A DNA stretch of 61,572 bases from Fragilaria crotonensis. Its lineage: Eukaryota; Bacillariophyta; Fragilariophyceae; Fragilariales; Fragilariaceae. The notes under the pieces are model-generated. The model had not been told where the DNA came from and did not search any database. It worked only from the letters and a program-made list of their open reading frames with translations. Of the stretch, positions 11,388-21,955 are shown one piece after another (within the stretch, counting starts at the first letter, position 1; every line of letters starts with the position of its first letter). Position numbers and translations under genes: made by a program. The stretch lies in assembly GCA_022925895.1 (NCBI GenBank), contig JAKSYS010000360.1, positions 1 to 61,572 on the forward strand, given 5' to 3'.

Positions 11388-12351
11388 ATGCTTAACGCAA
11401 TCTCCATGATGCTTCGAGTAAGCCTCCTGATACTTTGGATTCCTTCATCAACCGCTTTTCTTTCACAATTCAATCCAATACTCCATCATTCATCTCCACC
11501 GACAACATCATTATTTCTATCAATCCAAAAAAGCAGTAACAACAATAACCAAGCTCCCATTCTCTTGACTCAAGTCCTGTCCGACGTGGACGACACGCTC
11601 AAAAGCAGCGGTGGCGTGAATGTGGCTGGTGTGGCACTGGGTGGGATTGATGTGCAGTATGAACGGGGAGACTTCTACCCTGGAGTGGCACAATTCATGT
11701 TGGAATTGAGCCGTCGCAAATCCGACGGCTCCACCACCAACACTCCGCCCAAGGTGGCAATCTTGACCGCACGAGCAGAAGAATTCAAAGTCGCACTCGA
11801 ATTGAAGGAAACGTCGAAATTGGCTATTTCCTTTCGGGAAGCGGGGGAAGAGATGAATATTGAAGGTTGGGGACTGGGTCCGGTTCTATATGGTAGCGTT
11901 GCGGAATGGATTGCTCAGCATCGAAAGGGATTGCGAAAGTTTAGCAATTTTGAGCGGCTGCTGCAACAAGATCCCACTGGGACCGTCCTGCAGTACGTAT
12001 ATGTCGGTGATACCGGTGAATTGGACCAAGAAGCGGCAGAAACCATGTTGCGCGAATACCCCCAACTGGTCAAGGCAGTCTTTTTGCATGTCGTCTCGGA
12101 CCTTCCCAATCCAGAGGTGCCGAGACCCAAGCTCATCAATGGGCGACAATACTTTCTTTCGCACCTATGTAGGCGCTGCCGCCCAGGCGACTCAATTGCG
12201 ATTTATGGATCAGCAGGGATTGCAACGGGTCATGGCCGCGGCTGTGGCAAAGCTCACGGCAGTGCCCAAAACAAGCGATAAGTGGATTGATTTGAACCGA
12301 GATTTGAGTGAAGCCTACCGGACTCTTCAGATGGACCCGGCTGGAAGGTAG
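11388..12351 (+). CDS. Plastid-targeted App1/DUF2183-type phosphatase-like protein, one frameshift
   Basis: ATG 11388 opens a signal peptide (MLRVSLLILWIPSSTAFLSQ) whose STA-F junction matches the diatom plastid-import motif. The mature part begins with VLSDVDDTLKSSGGV, the DxDxT motif of HAD-type App1/DUF2183 phosphatidate phosphatases, near residues 66-72. AILTARAEEFK, WGLGPVLYGSVAEWI and YVYVGDTGELD (second acidic motif) follow in the expected order. At about 12140, in a GGG run, the frame moves by one: the C-terminal family segment FFRTYVGAAAQA continues in the other frame to a stop at 12351. Combined length is about 320 residues. Known App1 proteins dephosphorylate phosphatidate; a plastid lipid role is inference. 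The frameshift may be an assembly indel, since sequence on both sides is well kept. Confidence 0.72.
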
Positions 12352-12606
12352 TGCAGATTGTCGCAGCACAACTCGCGAATCAAATCGCAGGGCAAACTTT
12401 CCAAAGAAAACTTTGAGATTCCCCAACAATCGTCCTATGGTGTGGCTGCTGTAATGCGAATCATGATGCGCTAGTGACCAGTACATGTTTGAAGTATTGT
12501 CCAAAGCTCATAGTCTCATCATGGGCCGTCACTTTTACAGCATAGCAGATTGAATTGTAGTGCAAAAACCTTATTCAGTGAACATTATTGGTACTCCAAG
12601 CCATGC

Positions 12607-14112
12607 CTACGCACCATCCTGTCCAAATTGCTTGGTCCACTCGACAAAACGCTTCAATTCCTCGGGCGACACCGATGAAAAAGCATGTCCCAAAACGGTT
12701 TCGAAATCCTTGAATTTCACCTCCGGGGCCTTGAGCTTCTCTGGTGGTACATCCCACAGGTTGATCGTAATCGCACCACATTTGGAGCATTCATAGTTCT
12801 TGTTTTTGGGATCCGAGCTCAATTTTGGCGGACAGTATGCACAATTGGGATACTTGGCACATGGAATCATATACCCCTCCGAGTCACGATAAAATTGTTT
12901 TGCTTGCTGGCAACGACGAAGGGGTTCCATCAGCGCTTCCTTGACCAAAACCTTGATGTCACTACCCGAAGCTCCCTTCGTAATCTTTCCGAGTTTTTCG
13001 TAATCGTGTTCCACCAAATCACTTGGAGTGTCGCCTAGGTGCAATTTGAACATGAAGGCTCTGCTCTCCGCGTCAGGGAGCGGAATGTAGACTCGCTTTT
13101 CAAATCGACGTCGAATGGCGGCATCGAGTTCCCACGGCACGTTCGTGGCGCCCAATACCAAAACCTTACCCTCCGTGTTCTTGCCCACACCGTCCATCTG
13201 CACCAAGAACTCCGTCTTAACTCGTCTCGAACTGTCAGATTCCCCTTCCGAGCGAGAACCACAGAGAGAGTCCACTTCGTCGATGAAGATAATGGCCTGA
13301 CCGGCCTCTCGGGCCATTTCAAACAAATTTCTGACCAATCGTTCCGATTCTCCCTGCCACTTGGAGATAAGGTCAGATGAGGAAATCGAAAAGAAGGTGG
13401 AGTCAGCTTCCGTTGCGACCGCCTTGGCAAGGTAGGATTTTCTGTGGAATCGAACATGGATGAGCGAAAGAACCAAGATAGGCACGAAGCACGATTCGAG
13501 GACGCAGTAAAGCGCGTGTAGACTCACCCTGTACCCGGGGGGCCGTAGAGAAGAATTCCCTTGAAAGGTCTTCGATTTCCAGTAAAGAGTTGAGGGAATC
13601 GGGTTGGCATGATGACGGTCTGCAAGGAATGTGAAACATGGTTGAGATAGGCATCTATTTTTCTACTACAAGGTGCAACCCAAAATTTGACTTACCTCGC
13701 GAAGGGAGTCCTTCGCGGCATCAAGACCTGCTACATCCTCCCACTTGACATTTGGCTTTTCCGTGATGATTGCCCCCTGCAAGGCCCCGCGCATTTTATT
13801 TTTTTCGGCGTCGTCGTCCTCTCCATTCTTGTCATCTCTGGCTTTGGTGGCAGATCCTCCTCCACCATTCTTGTCCAATTCGTGTTGCGCGTTAATGTAA
13901 TCTCTCAGTTCCTCCGCTCTCTTCATGTATCCATCCACTCGTTCCATAACAAGTTTTCTACGCGCTTCGTTCTTTTCATACTTGATTCCAATGGTGAAAC
14001 GACCCAAAGCATCTCTGTAGAAGTTCAAAGCTTTCTCGTATTCTCCCGCATTGTCGGCCTCAATGGCCTTGGAGATAATCTCAATGGCATCAGGGATGAA
14101 CTTATTCTCCAT
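12607..14112 (-). CDS. VPS4: VPS4/SKD1 AAA ATPase (ESCRT disassembly), three exons
   Basis: Three exons on the minus strand: 14112-13696, 13619-13528 and 13441-12607, giving 447 residues. The introns (76 and 86 bp) have GTAAGT/GTGAGT donors and CAG acceptors. An N-terminal MIT domain (residues about 1-80, [22 protein letters not shown]) is followed by an acidic linker and the AAA core: [13 protein letters not shown], Walker A GPPGTGK (split by intron 2), Walker [11 protein letters not shown] and [18 protein letters not shown]4 is recruited to ESCRT-III through MIT and pulls filaments apart at endosomes and the division site. The odd part lies at about residues 360-392, where the usual CSPGDPGA segment is replaced by a Cys-rich stretch with the pattern C-x5-C-x2-C-x14-C-x2-C. 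The C-terminal helix (FVEWTKQFG) is normal. Confidence 0.92.
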
Positions 14113-14962
14113 TCTTTACTATGGAAAGATAATGATGATTACTCGGAGAAGTAATGAATGGTTAGTCGTGATGATATGAGCCGACGATGAGTAGAGAGTC
14201 TACTGTTCTACACCAAGATGGGATTGTCAAGTGTCTCGACGTCGCAGCACTGCGATGGAAAAGGCGTGACGCGAAATCGTACACCTTCCTTGTGATATCT
14301 ATACTCCAGTATACTATGTCATAGTAGTAGTATTATTTAGCGATACATGCTGTACGTCGAGTATCAATCATATTGTGAATCGGGCCAAGTTTGGACCGTT
14401 GAAAACTGCACGAGTAGAGTTTAGTACTCCAAAAACCTCTCGACGAGTCTAAATCCAAGGTTGTTGGAAGTTGAAACATGCAGAACGACGCCTGCGCTTT
14501 TGCGTGCTCTTTGCCCACAGTACAAGTACTACAGTACAAAGACTACCGGAAGTTCTTGCTGTTGCGCGTAGCCTCCGAACTCCGAGTATCGCCCTCCATC
14601 AGTCTCGAGAATCTTAGGAGCTACAGTAGCTAGTACAGTTGTAGGCAGAGTGCCGTAGAACTTCAGTACTTGTACTTGCACTCTAGGAGTCCAGTCTTGA
14701 AACCAAACCCAAGTTCCAGATATATGCTTTTTTTCTGCCTACTCATGTTTCATCATTGAGTTCATGAAACATTGCTACTTCTAGTATGTGCTCAAATGAT
14801 TCCAAGATCGAGAAGACTGAAATGCAAAGAAATCCTGGTGGTCGTTGATATTGAGATTAAGCATAAATGAGATATAAGTTGCCTTCGTTTTGTTTACCGC
14901 GAGTCACAATATGTAAGGTTCTATCCACAGTCCGGCATCATCCCACCACCAGTTCAAAACAT
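14113..14962. other. Intergenic between VPS4 and the LRR gene
   Basis: Promoter-side DNA of VPS4 and 3' side of the LRR gene. It contains a GTAC/AGTACT-rich stretch at about 14330-14690. No gene seen. Confidence 0.6.
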
Positions 14963-16141
14963 TTAGCCACAGAAAGTGCCATAAACATCCTGACAACAAC
15001 CTGAATCACATGTGAGTTCATCACAAGAAACGATAATATAGTCGATGACTGAGCAGAGGGAGGAAGGAACGGCCCCACTGAAGTTATTCAAAGTAAAGTC
15101 TAAAAGTTGCGTCTTCGTGAGGCTTGACAAGGACGACGGAATGGTGCCCGTCAATGTGTTGTTAGAGAATGAAAAAACAGTCATCTCCGTAAGAGTTGAT
15201 AGTGATGACGGGAGGGTCCCGGTTATTTTATTGTTGTCCAATGACAAAAACATCAAGCTCGATAGAGCGGTGAGGTACGAAGGTATAGGCCCATGGAAGT
15301 GATTGTTGTCGAAATATAAAGTCCTCAGCTTCGTGAGGCTTGAAAGGGCGGTGGGAATGGTTCCAGTCAATTCATTATTGTTGAACCACAACACCGTTAG
15401 CGTTGTGAGTCTTGAGAAGGACGAAGGAATTGTTCCAGTCAGGTGATTTTGCTGAAAAAGCAAGTTTCCCAGCTTTGCAAGGGCAGAAAATGAAGACGGA
15501 ATTGTCCCAGTCAATAGATTGTAACTGAAATCCAACCCATCAAGCTTTGTGAGTCTTGACAAGGACGACGGAATGGTCCCAATCAAGTCCTTGCCGTAGA
15601 ATGATAGATACGTCAGCTGCGTCAAGAGTCCGATCTCACTCGGAATGCTTGGTCCAGTTTTCGAGAAGTCCAACTCGTCCTCCGCCGCGTTAAAGGCGAC
15701 GGTCGATCGGCAGTCAGTCGAGGATGGACGCGAAAGAAAACTGCATGCAATTTGTTCAGCAGGTGTCAAGGGCGATGCAGTTGGCAATAGGGTGGGGGCG
15801 TCAGTAGATGCAGATGGTTCCGATGGCGACTCGATAGAGTTATTGCCGGAGCGACTCAAGAGGGCGACTGGGATGGCTATCGCAACGATGATAGCGCAAA
15901 CAAATAAGGCGATCATGGCCAGATAGTACGGTCGACAGTACCATTTCTTCGTTTCTTGTAAAGTGATTGTATGACAGCCATGCTCCACTTCCCTTGGAGT
16001 ACTCTCAAGTGCTGCAGCCTTGGCTACCTCGTCCTTTTCGAACGCGTTGTCTGACGTTTTCATCATGAAAGAAAAAGCTTGCAAACAACAATTTGTGACA
16101 CCACCTGCGAAATCTAGAAGCCCAAACTCGTCAAAGAACAC
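14963..16141 (-). CDS. Single-pass membrane leucine-rich-repeat protein
   Basis: An intact 392-residue frame. ATG 16141 is the longest start; the internal MMKTSDNAF at 16066 is a plausible alternative because it leaves a hydrophilic cytosolic N-terminus. One membrane segment (YLAMIALFVCAIIVAIAIPVAL, residues about 74-95) is followed by a Ser/Pro/Thr-rich stalk and AEQIACSFL..STDCRS, a cysteine-bearing LRR cap. About eight plant-type repeats follow, with the consensus LTGTIPSSLSxLTKLxxLxFxxN, then a C-terminal cysteine cap (CDELTCDSGCCQDVYGTFCG). There is no kinase domain. The layout is that of the diatom membrane-LRR family, with repeats facing outside or the lumen. Ligand and role are unknown. 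Repeats are near-identical (GTIPSS), which suggests recent repeat amplification. Confidence 0.85.
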   Translation of the reverse strand: MFFDEFGLLDFAGGVTNCCLQAFSFMMKTSDNAFEKDEVAKAAALESTPREVEHGCHTITLQETKKWYCRPYYLAMIALFVCAIIVAIAIPVALLSRSGNNSIESPSEPSASTDAPTLLPTASPLTPAEQIACSFLSRPSSTDCRSTVAFNAAEDELDFSKTGPSIPSEIGLLTQLTYLSFYGKDLIGTIPSSLSRLTKLDGLDFSYNLLTGTIPSSFSALAKLGNLLFQQNHLTGTIPSSFSRLTTLTVLWFNNNELTGTIPTALSSLTKLRTLYFDNNHFHGPIPSYLTALSSLMFLSLDNNKITGTLPSSLSTLTEMTVFSFSNNTLTGTIPSSLSSLTKTQLLDFTLNNFSGAVPSSLCSVIDYIIVSCDELTCDSGCCQDVYGTFCG

Positions 16142-16262
16142 AGTGGAATTGAAGCACGATTCGTAAGATCATAAATCATGTCATAATGACATCATGAACG
16201 CAATTTTGAGCACATAATCAATGACATTACGCGCGATATCCGAAATCGTCGACGAAGCTACA

Positions 16263-16520
16263 GGGAGGTGGGGTAAGCCGTGCCATAGCATTCACACATG
16301 AACATGTGCGTTCATATGAAGAACATCTAAAAAATTCACCACTTTCAAAAGCTTTTTGATTTATGCTTGACCTGTACTCCAGTACAATACTCTACTAGCT
16401 AGTAGTAGAATATTCCGTACGACTGAACTGTTGTCACTGGTCACTCTCGTAATTTGCGGTGTTGCGGGTTCTGCGTACTGCGGACCACGTCGTACTGTAC
16501 AGCGTTGTACTTTACTACTA
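16263..16520 (+). repeat. Left arm of a diverged inverted repeat
   Basis: Begins GGGAGGTGGGGTAAGCCGTG. Its reverse complement, with substitutions and gaps, is found at 19120-19396 (GGGAGGTGGGGTAAACCGTG when read on the minus strand). Similarity continues through a poly-A/TTC stretch and a GCGGTGTTGCGG..GTCGTACTGTACA segment near the inner end. Confidence 0.5.
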
Positions 16521-17139
16521 CTCCATAATTGACCTTGGCTGTTGACGATAGCACTACAGGCATAGTACTTTAAGCCACCGCATTCTGTGAGCAGGCAGCA
16601 ATACGCACCTGCTAAGATTACCAGTAGTCTAGCTAGCAAGGGGAAAAATTACAAAGTTGCTACTGCAGCACTTGCACTCCTTTCGAGTCTCGCGTTTCTT
16701 TAATACTTAAGTACAAATACTGGAGTCCTCGGGGTACTGGAGTACTCCGACTACTTGTACTGGAGAACGTGGCTGGAAGCTCCAGTAGGTATGCAGTACT
16801 TGTACGATGTAGTAGTACAATCATGGGTTGTACTGTGTAGGCTGTAGTACGTACGAGTAAACGAGTTCCTGGTACCAGTACATTACTACCGGTAGTACCT
16901 GGTACTGTAGTACGGTGGATGGTCAATAAGGGTAATCCAGTACAAGTACTACAGTACTACAGTAGTCGTACTCCAGAACCATGGTGCCAGGCAGTACAAA
17001 GAACAAGTGCCTCTATCGGAGTGTACGAGTACACGCTGTGAAAATGAACATCTCGTTCTACGAGTACTGGTACAAGTACTTGTACCTTACTACCGATAGA
17101 GTACACATGAAAAGGGTCACAGGACTATCGTTGTGTTTG

Positions 17140-17735
17140 TTTAATTGCTGTTTAAAACACCCCTGTTTTAAACAGCTGTTTAAAACAACTTTTTTCTTTC
17201 AAAAAAAAACAATTTGTTTAATTGAAATCTAGGTTAGGGTTATGGTTTTACGGTTATGATGCGGTTTTTTCATCGACAAGGCTCATTGCTCATCGCATAA
17301 CTATACTGTTTATAGGTTGAAACAGCATCAAAATGCAGAACATCAGTTAAGTGATGCATGTCAGACAATTCAATACATTTTGATTCAAGAAGAATGGTGA
17401 GACAAAAGGATGTTATCAGTGGACACTTATAGGGGATCCATACCATTCAGTTGGTGGGATACCTGCATGCAACAAGGCAGAGTATTGTCAGGCATAAGTG
17501 CAATTATAAGTTCATGCTGATTAGTCCTTAGGGCTCCTTTCTGTCTTGGTTATCCTTGTTGTCTTGTTCTCAAGGCTTTGAACCGTATTGATTGGTGGTC
17601 TACTCCGAGTCCTTGACTACTTGGAGTACTGTAGTACTTACTACTGTGAACTGTTGCTGTTTTAAACAAAGTTGTTTTAAACAGTTTTAAACTGTTTAAA
17701 ACAAATTCAAAATCTGAATTTGTTTAAAACACAAC
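17140..17735. repeat. Two clusters of TGTTTAAAACA palindromes
   Basis: TGTTTAAAACA-type palindromes occur several times at 17140-17195 and again at 17655-17735, about 450 bp apart. The second cluster also contains a hairpin ACAAATTC-AAAATCT-GAATTTGT. They could be the two ends of a small foldback element. Confidence 0.5.
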
Positions 17736-18047
17736 GATACACAGGACACGGGACATGGACATGGGACAAGTTACAGCAGCTGACGTGCGTCTGACGATTC
17801 CCTCCCGTCTTGCGTGCAGTGGAATGCGAAATGCCGACTGTGCGGTTCATCAATTAGATGGGTTGCTTTTATACTCTTATTCATAGCTTTGTATATGATA
17901 TTCTGATGACGTCGTCCATTGGTATCAGTTCATTCTCATTGATGACCATCAGGATATATTTGTACCTGGTAGCATCTTTATACTTTATATATGCATATGT
18001 ATGTTTACAAGGATTGGCACTGGTATAAAATTTCAGTGCATTCGAAT

Positions 18048-18260
18048 TGTCTCGAGCATGCCATAGAATGCTCGAGCGTGCAATGGAATGCTCGAGCATG
18101 CCATAGAATGCGATTTTTATCAAAACGTATTTAGTAGTTATAGTTTCATAGTGAACGACGTCTGGCCGGCTCGAATGCATTCCATAGCATGCTCGAGAAT
18201 GCGATTGCATTCTCGAGCATTCCATTGCATGCTCGAGAATTCTAATGCATGCTCCTCGCA
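18048..18260. repeat. ATGCTCGAGCAT palindrome cluster
   Basis: At least eight copies of (G)AATGCTCGAG or its complement. The left group (18048-18110) has units spaced by CCATAGAATG or CAATGGAATG. The right group (18172-18250) contains the same words mostly in reverse orientation (ATTCCATAGCATGCTCGAG). The two groups are separated by about 60 bp of unrelated DNA. Confidence 0.65.
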
Positions 18261-19119
18261 TGTATACATTCATTTAAATTAGAATTATCGTTAGGTACAC
18301 ATCCATATGTAGCCAATGGACAATCCTTGACTCTGCACATTTACTTACACATATTGTCATGATTGAGCAACTGAATAAAAACACTCATTTTGAGATAAAG
18401 AACGTTGCCTCCCCCCAAAAGTATGCCCGTACTTTGAGTATGTACTACTACTGGCTACGTCAAAACTCAAAACACAAAGAACAGAAAAGATCAAAGCAGC
18501 CAACGATCAATCCACTACTAATAGTACTTGGTACCGGGATAGAGAGATCCGAAGACAAGATGGAAAAGTCTAACTTTCATTTTACTGTGGGAATCGTCAG
18601 ACACACGTCAACTGCTTTAACTCGTCACGTGTCATGTGACCCTCTTTGTCGGTACAATTCAAGTATGACATACACTCGTACAAGTACAGGTAGTATTGTA
18701 CAAAGATTCGATGCACATCCACAATCCACAGAGTGTTGTACGACGTGAAGCAGCATTTTGATCCACGGCCTGGTACTTGTACTAGTACCAGGTACTGGAG
18801 GACTTGTAACTTGTACAGTAGGAGTACTAGTACCTGGTACCCGCCTTTATTCACCACCCAACGCACAATAGTACAAGGACTGGTTAACTCAGAGTACAAC
18901 CAGGGTTGTACTCGGATACTGGACCTTCCACGTTCTCGAGGATTACAGTACACCAGTACTACATACTTGTACCGTAGCAACGTGAATGGAGTAGTACTCC
19001 AGTACAAGTCCAACTACTCGAGTACTCGAGTATGCGTTAGCGGTAGCATGTTGTACGATACTAGAGTTGAGCTTTCGTACAAAATAAATGTCAAGTACGA
19101 GTATAGTCGTATGTATCAG

Positions 19120-19396
19120 TAGTACAGTACTGCGTTGTACAGTACGACGACGTCCGCAACACCGCGAACACCCCAAACCGAACCCAGGAAAGAGGATTTT
19201 TTTGGAATTCGAAATTAGAAGGACGGGTATGTATAGTGCAAATCCTCCAGAAATATTCTCTCTACTAGACTACCGGTAGTAGAGGTTCCAGCGTAAATCG
19301 AGAGAGGCTTTTAAAGCGGGGAGAATTATTTTCATACATGTTTTTCACATAAATGCACGCGTGTGCATGCAATAGCACGGTTTACCCCACCTCCCA
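19120..19396 (-). repeat. Right arm of the diverged inverted repeat
   Basis: Reverse-complement partner of 16263-16520. Just outside both arms lie related sequences in direct orientation (TGTCATAATGACATCA at about 16180 and 19482). Confidence 0.5.
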
Positions 19397-19954
19397 GGAA
19401 CGGCATACAAGTAAAAGAATCATTACGCAACACAGGATGGACTTCGATTCGAATCACGTTTCTTTGCGTGAAAGAAAATCTTGTCATAATGACATCAAGC
19501 ACGCGTTTTTGAGAACAGTACGATCACTGAGTCATTGACGTTATGAGCGATATCGCGATTCAGGAACACTACTTCCGTAAAAATTATCAGGCAGCTCGGA
19601 CGTCGATTCGAATCATGTTTCTTGGTCTTGGAGACTCGGAGATCCTTCACTTTGAAATCTCTGGCTTCGAACTCGACGTATGTAAAGTCTACCTGCGACC
19701 TGCTTTGCTTTCGTTTTCTTAACTACAATAGTCGAGAGCCGAACGAACTACTAGCGTTGATTGTTTGAAGTTTGAGTTGTCTACCGTCAACCTCACTCTG
19801 AAAACGTTGCGGAGTTCCGATGCCGTTTCTTTTGGCTGGTGCGATTCCTGACGTATAAGGTCCTTAGCTCCGACTTGCGTGCAATCCTTTACAATCAGTC
19901 ACACCACCGACAAGATTTCACCCAGGTCCAGTCCATTGACAATATCCACAATTC

Positions 19955-21108
19955 TCATTCATCGTCGTCATTATAGTGCCGAACTCCTCCTCGTCGGATC
20001 GACCCTTTCTGGACTGAGATTCCTAATCGTTCCATTTCTTCTTCAATTTCTCGACTCGAAGGCTTGTAATCAATTGCCCCCGATTTCGCTAGCCACTTCT
20101 GTAACAACCTCGTCGGCCACTCGTTATCTTCAGCAATACCCTCAAAGCCTACCATGCGATCCACCACAGTACCTTCCTGGAGGACCAAGACTGTCGGTAA
20201 TGTAATAACTTTCAACTTTGAGCAAAAGAAAGGAGCCTTCTGAGCTTCTATTCTCAAAAACTTGCATTCCAAATGCTTCTCCGCCACAATTCTTAGATGA
20301 TGATCCATGACTTTGCATTTGAGGAATTCATCGTGAAAGAAATGGACCACCACCCATTCTGATGCTGCCGCTTTCGATTTCGATGATTCAGTTGCTGCAG
20401 CTGCGCACGGTTCGGGCAAGAATTCATCTTGCGAAATGGTGCGGTAGTCGCCATGGCCCTTGGATTTCAATTCCATTTTGTATAGATGTTCTTGTCGTAA
20501 TTGTTGCAAACGATGCTCACGAATCTCCTCCAAGGCTGGATCAGACTCGAGTTCATTCAACCATTCATCATCCGAATCAGCGGAACAATCATCGTCATCA
20601 TCATCGTCTTTTTCTCGAGGATCATGCTTCTCAACTGCTTTTCGTGCATTGTGCGCTTGTTGTTGCTGCTGCTGGATCATGGCAGTCATTTCCTGTTGTT
20701 GCTGCTGTTGCTGTTGGATGCGCTGGTGACGATCGTCAGCCTTAGTAACAGTGCCACCACCACCACTATCCATCATTCGTCGTTGGATCGACTCGCTCAG
20801 GGCCTTTTGATAGTCACTTTGTTCGCCGTCCTAAAAATCGACGTAAACAGCCATAAGAAAAAGATAACCGTCAATCAAGGCGAGGGTTTGTGTGAGAAAC
20901 ACGAGGATTATCAGGCAGGATGTAGAAGAGTGTGTTTCCACAACTAATCATCAAACGCAAAGGATATCATGACAGCCACATCGCCCGTTGATACGACACG
21001 GCAGGCACGTACCAAACCAGAGAATGGGTCTGCCATGGGACCCAGAGGGTTGGCGTTCTGAAATTTGGCGGACTTGGATGTGCCGGCGGGAGCTTGCATG
21101 GACGTCAT
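19955..21108 (-). CDS. TXNDC9: TXNDC9/phosducin-like thioredoxin-fold protein, two exons
   Basis: Exon 1 is 21108-21013 (MTSMQAPAGTSKSAKF.. to SGL). A 182-bp intron (GTACGT donor, TTTTTAG acceptor) leads to exon 2, 20830-19955, for 323 residues in all. Exon 2 holds poly-Gln and acidic stretches (residues about 60-105) of low complexity. The family core follows: EEIREHRLQQLRQEH, KGHGDYRTISQDEFL, VVVHFFHDEFLKCKVMDHHL, KFLRIEAQKAPFFCSKL, ITLPTVLVLQEG and MVGFEG. The thioredoxin fold lacks a CxxC redox centre, as in TXNDC9/PLP3 proteins that regulate CCT chaperonin folding of tubulin and actin. Exon 1 is supported by frame continuity and clean splice sites. Confidence 0.88.
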
Positions 21109-21955
21109 GGTAGATGGTCCAGTGCTTGGGGGTTGGAAGACTGTCAGGAACAGCAATGCTAATAGCTGAGGGGTGCGAAGAGGATGCGCAAAGAAACAAT
21201 GACGCTTGCAAAACAACAACCTGTATCATGGAGACCTGATGGAGGTTCGTGGGAGGTGGGCGTGTGCCGCAAGCCGAAAGAGAGCTCGGCGCTCGTTCGT
21301 TGACGTCGACGATATACAGTAGGCGTGCATTTATTCATTATGGTACGACTCGTATAGTACAAGTATATAGTACACTCCCGTTGATTTAGTAGTACGAGTA
21401 CCTTGTAGTACTGTATAGAATATAGAGTACATAGAGTGCCAGGTACCTGGTACATGTACCAGTAGTCGAGTACAAGTACCATGTAGCATGTCGTAGACAT
21501 GTGGTTCTATCTGCGATCTCGCGATCTCCGATCTGTAGAGTGTATCCATCTACCGGTAGAGTATTACTACCGGTATACTATAGACACTTAGACTATAGAT
21601 CGAGTTCCGAGTTATACACATGAATAAAATCATGTTGAAGGCACAGAGCAGCGACAACTCATCATTCAACGACGTACAGTCTACTAGCTTATCGTTGTTT
21701 CGCACAGGTTACGGGCACCAGCACTGGAAGTCCGTTCAGTGAGACCATCTGCATTATAAGGGACACTTGTACCTCACGAGCGCAATCACACCTCGCCACT
21801 CGCCAGGAAGAGTTGTTTGAAGTCTGTACCAGTGCAACGACTCGTGGACTGCGGAATTTCAGTTCTCACGTGGTACTCGAGACAACCCCACCTGCAACAG
21901 CACACCGACATAGTTTAGTCAGAGACACCTTTTGACACTCGCACACAGTTAAATA
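21109..21955. other. Intergenic, GTAC-rich
   Basis: Divergent promoter region between TXNDC9 and the START-like gene. GTAC/TACCAGGTAC-rich stretch at 21340-21500 and ACCGGTA repeats at about 21550-21575. Confidence 0.55.

Larger units (their letters stand above)
16142..19954. other. Gene-free, palindrome-rich block
   Basis: 3.8 kb without a credible gene. It holds diverged inverted arms (16263-16520 versus 19120-19396), GTAC-rich DNA (16370-17110, 18780-19140), two clusters of TGTTTAAAACA palindromes (17140-17210, 17655-17735) and an ATGCTCGAGCAT cluster (18048-18260). Confidence 0.6.
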
